Under the pieces are notes generated by a model. The model was not told the DNA's origin. It did not search any database and saw only the letters and a program-made list of their open reading frames with translations. From positions 2,175,057-2,239,056 of the forward strand of contig JADCRB010000053.1 of assembly GCA_021464245.1 (NCBI GenBank): a stretch of DNA of 64,000 nucleotides, in the 5' to 3' direction. Below, piece by piece: positions 56,453 to 64,000 of the stretch (positions are counted from its first letter, which is position 1; every line of letters starts with the position of its first letter). Made by a program: the position numbers and the translations under genes. This stretch comes from Carallia brachiata. Lineage: Eukaryota; Streptophyta; Magnoliopsida; Malpighiales; Rhizophoraceae.

Positions 56453-58075
56453 GACTTCCTTTGCGTATAATAAACCCAAGTCTTCCTTGAAAAATCATCA
56501 CTAAAGGTAAGAAAGTACCTATTGTTTCCAACTGATGGAACACTTATCGGGTCACAAACATCAAAGTGAATAAGCTGTAGTTGCTACCTTGCACGCCATG
56601 CCCTCCTTTCTATAAAAGGCAATTTGCTCTGCTTTGTAAAAATACAAGCTTCACATATCTGATTCAGATGATCTATGTTAGGTAAAACTTTGACCATATT
56701 ATTTTGTGCAAGTAGTTTCAAACAGCAAAATTTCAGATGAACAAAAATTTAGATGCCACAACCAAGAATTATTTTTCACAACAGCACTCAAATAAGTGTA
56801 AACATCGGCGGCAATATCAAACTCAAAATATTTGATTCTTCATCAAATGAAATTTGAGAATAAGTGTACCATTTACATTATTAATTGAGAGACAGCTATC
56901 ATGCAATGTAATATTATACTCATTTTCAAGTAATTGGCCCAAACTAAGAAGATTGTTCTTCATATCTAGTACATAAAATATATCTGAGATGTAATTATGG
57001 TCTTCGTTCTTCAATTGATGAAAATTTGCCCTTTTCCCATCAGAATACTACTATCATCAGCAAACTTGACTGTAGAGCAGAATGACTCATCAAAATCAAT
57101 AAAGAGCTCCTTTTTTCTACACATGTGGTTGGTACATTGGTGACTAGGAACCATGTATTGTAATTTGACATTAATGTGCTGCTGTTAATCATCATGGGGG
57201 CTTAATTTCTATCAACATCTCCCTTTATGCACAGTGAGTTGTTTGATTATTCTCCTTTGACTAGCACTCATAAAAATAGTGGCCACGTTTGTAGTAAGTA
57301 ACACTTAATATTAGATTTTTTATGCCTTCCTTTGCCTTGATCTCCTCTTTTGTCTCAACCATGAGCTCGACCTTTATATGTCTGCTCTAAATTCTTTTGA
57401 TTATTATAGTGATTATATGTACCTCCAAAATTATTATAGTGATCTCCTCGACCTTGATTGCTGTAGGAGCTACCATGTCCTCTTCCTATTCGACGAAGGA
57501 AATTTTGCCTCTACTTTGATTGATCACTTTGCTTATCTTTGGGAGTTTGAATTTGAAAGGCTTGCTCTACTGGCTTCTGAATGCGCTTCTCATTCATGTG
57601 GCTTCTCAATGCACTTCTCTCATGTGTTGTTTATGAGCTTGCAACATGCCCATTAATACATCAGTTGACGTCTGCGACAAATGTGTGCTTATTTAATTAT
57701 AACCACGATGTACTCATATCGCGGTGTGAGTGTCCACAAGATCTTTTTAATTTTAATTTGATCATTAATCTACTCTTCATAGATTTTCATATGATTTGTT
57801 AGGGTTAGAACTCTACTGATATAAATTGAAACCATTTCTAGGGCTTCTATCGGCAATAGCTTAAACTAACGTCATAAGGTTTGGAGTTACCTTCTTGACT
57901 TTATTAGCACTTTGAAAAGACGTCGCCAAATATCTTATACTTGTTTTGATGAAGTTGCACCTGCAATCTTCTCAATTTTTTCATCATTCACCACCTGATA
58001 AATAAAATAAAGAGCCTTTTTATCTTTTTGCTGCATGTTTGATGAGTACTCCGTTTACTTTGTTGCTCTTCAAAA
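56453..58075 (-). pseudogene. Ty1/copia gag-integrase relic
   Basis: Read on minus. Gag pieces near 57880-58070 resemble KKALSLIYQAV...KIAGATSSKE. A CCHC-like YYKRGHYFYEC is near 57260-57300. The GAG-pre-integrase segment at 56823-57014 is ISDIFYVLDMKNNLLSLGQL. Then an integrase HHCC/core part at 56460-56720 reads IDHLNQICEACIF, VGNNRYFLTFSDDFSRKTW. Many stops and frame changes. No RT or RNase H seen. Confidence 0.7.
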
Positions 58076-58737
58076 AAAAAAAAAAACAAATAAAACCTAC
58101 TGCCCATTGATCCAAACACCACCGGTGACAAGGATAAGCACCTGTGACGAGCGGCAAGTAGACTCCGACCGATGATGAACAGATCCAGGGAACTTGTGGC
58201 TGGCAGTGGCGAGTAGAGATGGGGCGTTGATTTTTGGTAGAAACTGAAAAGACAACCCCAATCAAATTCCGGCATGATTTCGGTGAGAAAACATAGCGTT
58301 CTGAGAAGGAGGATTGGTGGTCGAGGACTTGATTTCTAGTGGCTTTGACTTTAGGCGACGACCGGAGAGACTAAAAATGTCGTGGGAAGCAACGGCGGGA
58401 CCTTTCAGTTCTTATTAGATCTATGGCAATACCAGTAGCTTCGAGGTGCGTGGAGGCTGGATTTGGGGAGAACAGTGTCGAGTGGTGCTGATGGTGGTGT
58501 CTGGCAACAAAAATGACAACCTATGGCGGCACGTAGCGGTCAACGATGGTGTTCCAGCGGTGGTCAGGTGATGCTCCGACAACCTTTTCTTTTTCAGATT
58601 AGATATCTTCTCAGATATTTGACGGTGGCAACTCTCCACGTATCTAACTCAAGTCAAACAAACCTAACAAAACTTTGGGAATGACTCGTTTGTCAAGTTA
58701 AAATAGATGTTGGAAATATGAGTATCACTAAATCAAG

Positions 58738-58976
58738 ATTAAGGGAGATGTTGAAGTTAATTCAGATTTGGTAATTAGTTATTATTTGAGTAGAATTGGA
58801 ATTGTTTAGTCCGTTTTCATTATTTGGATAGAATTAGGAATTTGTTATTGTTGGTATATAAAAACGTGATGTCTAAGTTTATGTGTGCTTCTCATCATAA
58901 TTGTGTGACGTAATTCAGTTAATAAAATTAAAGTTTAAGTCAATTAAAATCTAATATATACAGACTTCTTCAATAA
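58738..58976 (+). repeat. Copia-type PPT and LTR on the plus strand
   Basis: GATTAAGGGAGA (58738-58750) looks like a copia polypurine tract and is followed directly by TGTTGAAGTTAATTCAG. About 100 bp later TATATAAAAACG and, later, AATAAAAT occur as TATA and poly(A) candidates. It ends near TTCTTCAATAACTGTACA. Its orientation is opposite to the gag-integrase relic beside it, so it belongs to another or a rearranged element. Confidence 0.5.
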
Positions 58977-60647
58977 CTGTACAAGTAAGTAACAACTGTT
59001 TTAATTACTATATACACATTTATGCCATCTCTATTGCAAATATATTTTAATTATATGCACATTATAAACTTTTTAGAAAGAAAAAAGAACAAGAAAAAAG
59101 TACGGAACTTGTGTGGGATCCACACAACCACTTCAACCTATGTTCTTTTGCTGTTTTCCCACCCATCTGCGTAGGTTTTTCGTTATTTTACAATGTTGAC
59201 AAGCCAATGTTGACTTTCAGAACGGAGAGGGATCAGGCGTGGATCACTAATGCTCACATGATCTTTTTCCACCGGAGTGCTCTTCATTTTGGTCAAGCTT
59301 TGTCTATGGGCCACCCAACATATTTGTGCATATGGTCTTTTTTTTTTTTCAGTTTTTGAAGGGATACATTTCTTATTTTTTTAAGATGAAGAGCACTTTT
59401 ATTTGTCTACAGTTAGGATTGTAGGAAAGAAAAGATTTGCTGCTAAGGCAAAAAGAACAACATAATGAATGCACTGAAATGACACAATCTAGTAACGATC
59501 TTATTTATTTATTTTTTTGTATGTGTTTCATTGAATTGTTACATAACTAAAACCTTTTAGAAAGTAGGAATTTAATAATATAATAACGTTTTCACATAAT
59601 CTTGGATAATCCCTTATTATTTGATCATTTATTTGAAAGGAAATATTACATGGACATATATTCATAGTTCGAGTATCAGGATCGAGAGTATTTCAATACT
59701 TGGCTTGGACCCTCTGCAATAAGGGAGCTACATTAAGTCCCCCGCCTTCACCCCGCACCCTATTTGTCCACGTAGCTTGCCCGAGTATCAAGTTTGGGCT
59801 AGTTACGTTTTCCTTCGTTTTGTATTTTTATTTTTACATGGATATGATTAAATTGATGCGGTGCATTTGGAACCTATATATTGTAGATTTACCATTTAAG
59901 ATGATAAATGATAATCTAATGGTGATTTGACGTACTTCTCTCACTCAAGACCTGAGTTCGAGTCTCAGTAGCAGTACTTAGAGATTTTAATCTTTAAATT
60001 TATTTGATTTGACTATTGACTGTGCGCTGCTAATTTTAAACTTAAACAATCACAGTGATCAGTTTAGAGGAGTGTCGCTTGGACCCAACAGTGCTCCGGT
60101 AGTAGGTCTCTTCCTATACATTAGATTGAATGAAATATACAAATATGAGATATTTCAGTCTCTGCCTATAAATCTGAAAAAAAAAGTCCACTATAGATTT
60201 TTTTTAGCAGTCATATATATATATTATTGTAGGTTTCACCAATCCCATGCCCAAAATCACTGAATCGGGTCACAATTTTTACGGCTCAAACTCGTTGACA
60301 TATAATATAAGCATGGGATTTGGGGTATGAGAAGGTAATCCTAGAAACAAACTCTTGAATCATTGGCATTGATTAGTGGCCAAACTCCGTCACATCACCA
60401 CCTGTCAGTGTTGCTTGATAATATTCGCAGTTAGAGGTTGAGAGGTTGGCAATTGCAAATAAAGTATGTATTGTAAGAGGGCAACCATGCGTAGATTATC
60501 TTTCGAAACTTGGCGTAGATCTAACTATTGGAGAGACTTTGTTGAGCTTGCCTCCCATAGGATTACAGTTGCTATTAGATGGTAACAATCAAGAAACTAT
60601 TTTTGTCGGAACTTAATTCTCTTCTCGTAATTAGTTTCTTATTTGCA

Positions 60648-60649
<2 letters not shown>

Positions 60650-60722
<73 letters not shown>
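60650..60722. repeat. (A)n(TA)n microsatellite
   Basis: About 30 As followed by about 21 TA units. Confidence 0.95.
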
Positions 60723-60726
<4 letters not shown>

Positions 60727-61988
60727 CGGCCTACAGCAAATATAAATAAACAAACTCAAGCCCACAAACTTCATTAGCGGGCCACTCATTGGTGGGTCCA
60801 AAATATTATCAGTCGAATTCTTTTTGTTTTTAGTAAGCTTAGTCTTCTTAAGCCCACACAATTACAATCTTTTAAGAGTATTTTTAAATTGGCTCATTTT
60901 TTTGCTTAAAATAATCTGAATTTAAAGTCATTCGATTTCAATTTGATCCCACAACTTGTTTTAACACTTCTATCAAGATGCATTATTTTATTCCTCTGGA
61001 CTTGACTAATCATCCCCTTGGAACTAGAAGATTGCCTGCTGGAGCTACCCAAAGTGAATATTTTATATTAAAATATTTTATATTATGTGAATAATATTTT
61101 AGACACCACATAACATATATATAGTAAAATAATATAAAATTACAAAAATCTCTTACATATTGTATAAAAAATTTTGAGTATAGTGCCAAACACTTTGTAC
61201 ATTACATAAAATTATTTTGTGTTCTTAAAATTAAATGTTATGTTGATGTAGTCGTTCTCTCATGTAAATTAATTAGAAGGGGCAAATTTTTTAGTATTTC
61301 ATGAGCCAAGAGAGTCTAACTAAACTAGTTATAACAATTTCTCATCCACCTTAGGAAGCGGAATATAAAATCTCAAGTACTATGATGCTGATTTAAGTCA
61401 ACCCAGTTGTTGTTCAAAAATAAAATAAAATAAAATAAAATAAAGAACCCAGTTCTGACCAAGAATTGATTAAAAAGTCACTAGTTTATCAAAGTACACA
61501 GAAGGTTGTGCACGCAATCAATCATATTTTAAATGTAATTGTGATAAATTTTTTAGAAAAAAAAATTTGTTTAGCATGGAATATGTAGGATTTATATATT
61601 TTAAATTGTATGATAATATTCATTTAGTTTTAAATTTTAAATTTATAATTTTTTTGAAATTTTTTTTCTAAAAAAATCCAACACAACTTCATTTTAAAAT
61701 TATATGGTTGCATGTTGCTAACGGTATTTATCCGGACAACCCTTTCGGATGCTAATCCTAGCTCTATCAAGTATTGATTTCTTCGAGTGTAAAGAAATTA
61801 ATTATAAAAAAAAAGCATGGGAATTTAAATTAATTAGTTTTAAAATTATATGATGTTGAATAATTAAAATTGATAAAAATATTAAAAAAATTTAAAATAT
61901 TATTAATAAAATCGTATAATTATTTTGGAACTAATATCCATTAATTATCGGGTGGTTTCCCTTCAACTGCTCTGCGGCTAACTTCTTT

Positions 61989-62086
61989 AACGTGTTGACG
62001 TCACAACTTTGTCTCTTTGAATCTTCCAAGTAGTTTTAACGTGTTGACATCACAACTTTGACTATTTGACTCTTCCAAGTAGTTTC
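61989..62086 (+). promoter_or_regulatory. 49-bp tandem duplication with a TGACGTCA bZIP-type site
   Basis: Units 61989-62037 and 62038-62086 share AACGTGTTGAC, TCACAACTTTG and CTTCCAAGTAGTTT. The first holds the perfect palindrome TGACGTCA (61996-62003), the core bound by bZIP/TGA factors. The second has TGACATCA. Located about 600 bp upstream of the PCR start codon. Function is inferred. Confidence 0.5.
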
Positions 62087-62564
62087 ACAGAGTAGGAAAA
62101 TGATTGATGCCAGAAATAAGGAAAAAGTTTGTGTGCCTAAATTTTTTGTTTGATAAAATATATAAAAAATAATGAATAATAAATTTAAATAATAATATTT
62201 ATATTTCTAATAATTAAATTTTATTATTAAATTTTTTATTATTTAAAATATATGAATTATTATTACAAATTATTAGTTTATTATTCTCGAGACAATTTTT
62301 CAAACTTATCTTCTTAGACATTAAAACTAAACTCCATGAATAAATGGTGTGAAGAGCATTTAAAATATAACAAATTTAATTACATATGTAATTATATTAT
62401 ATTTTAGAATAAAAAATAAAAAAATAATTTATTATATTATATTTTATCACTTTAATTATATAAATAACACTTTTTTTTTGGTCACATGCCCTTTGCCTCT
62501 GGCCGTGAAAATTCCACGTAAAATCCGCTTCCAGTTGTCAGAGTCAAACTCAGTAGGAAAATCT

Positions 62565-62573
62565 TTTATATGA
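62565..62573 (+). promoter_or_regulatory. TATA-box candidate of the intact PCR gene
   Basis: TTTATATGA about 120 bp before the ATG. The pseudogene has TATTATATAAACC at the matching place (about 52313). Confidence 0.5.
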
Positions 62574-62688
62574 ACAAGTAAACAACGACCCCAGCTGCAC
62601 AAAGATAACAACAAAGCTATTTCTCATTTCTCGCAAATATCAATTCTATCAAAGTTATTGTTTGTAGCTAAGCAGGGAAATTACTAAT

Positions 62689-63972
62689 ATGTATCCAGGC
62701 AATTCAGAGAACGTCTACCCAGAGGCTGCTCCAGGGCCGACCCCTCCACCTCCGTCACCGCCACAGCCACAGTCGAGAAAGTTTCCTGATGGGAAATGGT
62801 CCACTGGCTTTTGCGATTGTTGCAGTGACCCCTCCAGCTGTAATTAATTCTGCTTTATTGAAAAATTGCCGTTTGATTGTATTATATCTTTAAATGTTTC
62901 CTTGTTAGTTTTGTTGCTTTAATTTTGATACAAATCTTGCGTTATTCTTGAAGGTTGCATCACATGTTGCTGTCCATGCCTCATTTTCGGGCAAGTAGCA
63001 GAGATTATTGACAGGGGAAATCTAAGTAAGAGCTGCTTGACCACTTTTCTAGTTACGGAAGAATTTTATACTTAGTACAATTTTGGGTGTTAAATTTAAT
63101 ATCAATCCATTTACGGTTTCCACCGATCAACTTAAATTTTTTGGTTGGATGAGTTTTTGACATAGTACGACCCTCATTCTTCGCGACAATGAATTTCATC
63201 GTGCCTGTTGAGCTGAATTTCTTACGCGGTTTTCTCCGTCCTAACCAGCTGGGCTTGCGGCGCTCACCTATTATGGAATGGCTTTTGGATGCGGATGGTT
63301 ATATGCATGCACTTACAGGTACAAATTGCGGGGAATGTTTGCACTCCCACAAGCTCCATGTGCCGATTGGCTCGTCCACTTGTGCTGCCACGTTTGCTCT
63401 ATTTCCCAAGAGTATCGGGAACTCAAGATTCGTGGCTTCGATCCCTCCATAGGTAAAAAGCAAAATACTTTACCGAGATACTAAAACTCGCCTTTCATTA
63501 ACTATATGATTCTATTTTTGTTAGGATTTTTTTTTTCAAGTGTATGTTGTATGATTAAAAAATTTCGCAATTGAAATGAGAGAGATAAATAAGTAGTATA
63601 TAAGTGAAAATGATATATAAATTCAATAGATTAAAATTTTTTGTTGAGATGTGGTGTCAAATATATAAATGAGTTGCTTACTTAAACTTTACTCAGGTTT
63701 TTTCTAGTTTTGGGCTCTCACATTTCTTTACAATTTTTTCGCCATGTTTTGTCCTATATTTTTCGCCAAGCACCTATATGTACTTTGATTGAAAACCAAT
63801 TAAAAGAACTAGCATCATCATAATTTGGAGTTAGTTAGACTTAAGTAATCAGTGTAAATTCCTGACATGAATATTTATGCTTACTATTTTCCAAGGTTGG
63901 CAAGCCAATGCTGAAAGGTGGAAGCGGGAGGGACTTGAGCCTCCATTTGTAGCATCAGGCATGGATCGCTAA
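62689..63972 (+). CDS. PLAC8-family protein, PCR2-like (plant cadmium resistance)
   Basis: Exons 62689-62839, 62954-63025, 63249-63452 and 63896-63972. The 504 nt are all in phase and give 167 residues. A Pro-rich N-terminus ([20 protein letters not shown]) is followed by [16 protein letters not shown], then the CCXXXXCPC-type motif [20 protein letters not shown]. The rest is a membrane segment ([14 protein letters not shown]), [20 protein letters not shown], and the family ending [15 protein letters not shown]...GMDR. Relatives include PCR proteins, plasma-membrane proteins implicated in Cd/Zn efflux, and cell-number regulators. Every splice site has GT-AG and no stop interrupts it. It is the closest relative of the pseudogene at 52-59 kb. 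Confidence 0.92.
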
Positions 63973-64000
63973 GGCCCGCGTGATCTTTTCCACAGTAGTG

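Larger units (their letters stand above)
52436..59250 (+). pseudogene. PCR/PLAC8 pseudogene split by nested transposable elements
   Basis: It is paralogous to the intact gene at 62689-63972. Exon 1 survives from 52439 to 52488 (RKFPDG, then TGLCGCGSD), but the start codon and Pro-rich part are deleted and frame and Cys are altered. Exon 2 is absent, replaced by a palindromic LTR remnant (52505-53720). Exon 3 (53940-54187) keeps CGLAG and [22 protein letters not shown] sequence but has a 34-bp internal duplication, a frame change, and a lost GT donor (GC). Exon 4 (59196-59250) is recognisable as AAGCCAATGTTGA...GGATCACTAA but lacks about 25 bp. Intron 3, 443 bp in the intact gene, is about 5 kb of inserted elements. 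Confidence 0.85.
59261..62688. other. Intergenic region and promoter of the intact PCR gene
   Basis: No gene recognised in 59261-61950. It contains A/T runs and an (A)n(TA)n microsatellite at 60650-60722. From 61950 on the sequence is duplicated in front of the pseudogene and so is probably the promoter region. Confidence 0.5.

Noticed and set aside
57378..57802. Plus-strand open frames of 92 and 73 codons
   Set aside because: Antisense of the copia gag relic; no domain on plus.
58421..58639. Minus-strand 72-codon frame upstream of the copia gag relic
   Set aside because: Ser/Thr/Arg-rich leader-like sequence with no domain. Probably 5' untranslated sequence of the relic.
59919..59985. tRNA-like GAGTTCGAGTCTC (B-box-like) sequence
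   Set aside because: No matching A-box, acceptor stem or cloverleaf could be built. At most an old SINE trace.

Overview
This 64 kb window is plant nuclear DNA. It is AT-rich, has compact multi-exon genes with GT-AG introns, and carries plant-specific families (ALMT, PLAC8/PCR, plastid PSRP-3, WUSCHEL-type homeodomain) among many transposable elements. The gene content fits a eudicot. No genus can be named from sequence alone. All exon models were read by eye from splice sites, phase and family knowledge. Layout: (1) 1-4193 holds most of a decayed hAT DNA transposon whose left end is outside the window. (2) 8012-17615 is one complete Ty3/gypsy LTR retrotransposon of the Tat/Ogre type on the minus strand. 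It has nearly identical LTRs, a 5-bp target duplication, a primer-site candidate and a polypurine tract. Gag-pol is broken by several frame changes. (3) 19594-20939 is a small heavy-metal-associated (HMA) protein gene. 24734-26966 is an IST1-like ESCRT gene with several frame lesions. (4) HOP2 (minus, 27915-29543) lies head-to-head with a plastid-type membrane protein gene (plus, 29822-31875) across 278 bp. PSRP-3 (minus, 32948-33635) follows. (5) 37688-41354 is an intact six-exon vacuolar ALMT channel gene. (6) 45579-63972 is a PLAC8/PCR cluster: one gene on minus, one pseudogene on plus split by nested transposons, and one intact gene on plus at the right edge. The most notable object is inside the retrotransposon, between integrase and the 3' LTR on the sense strand: a WUSCHEL-type homeobox reading frame (9570-10181). 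It encodes a nearly canonical WUS-type homeodomain and, further on in the same frame, an LPLF WUS-box-like motif and a C-terminal LDLELRLG EAR repression motif. One in-frame TGA separates the two parts, and it falls in a 123-bp segment with good GT-AG borders whose removal keeps phase exactly and gives a 162-residue WOX-like protein. The element therefore appears to carry a developmental transcriptional repressor as cargo. The integrase C-terminus next to it has been replaced by lysine-rich and minisatellite sequence. Other structure worth a look: a TATA box in the loop of a perfect hairpin in each LTR, a palindromic LTR-IN-LTR remnant that destroyed a PCR pseudogene, foldback MITEs, and a run of single-base frame lesions in otherwise conserved genes, which may be assembly indels rather than biology.
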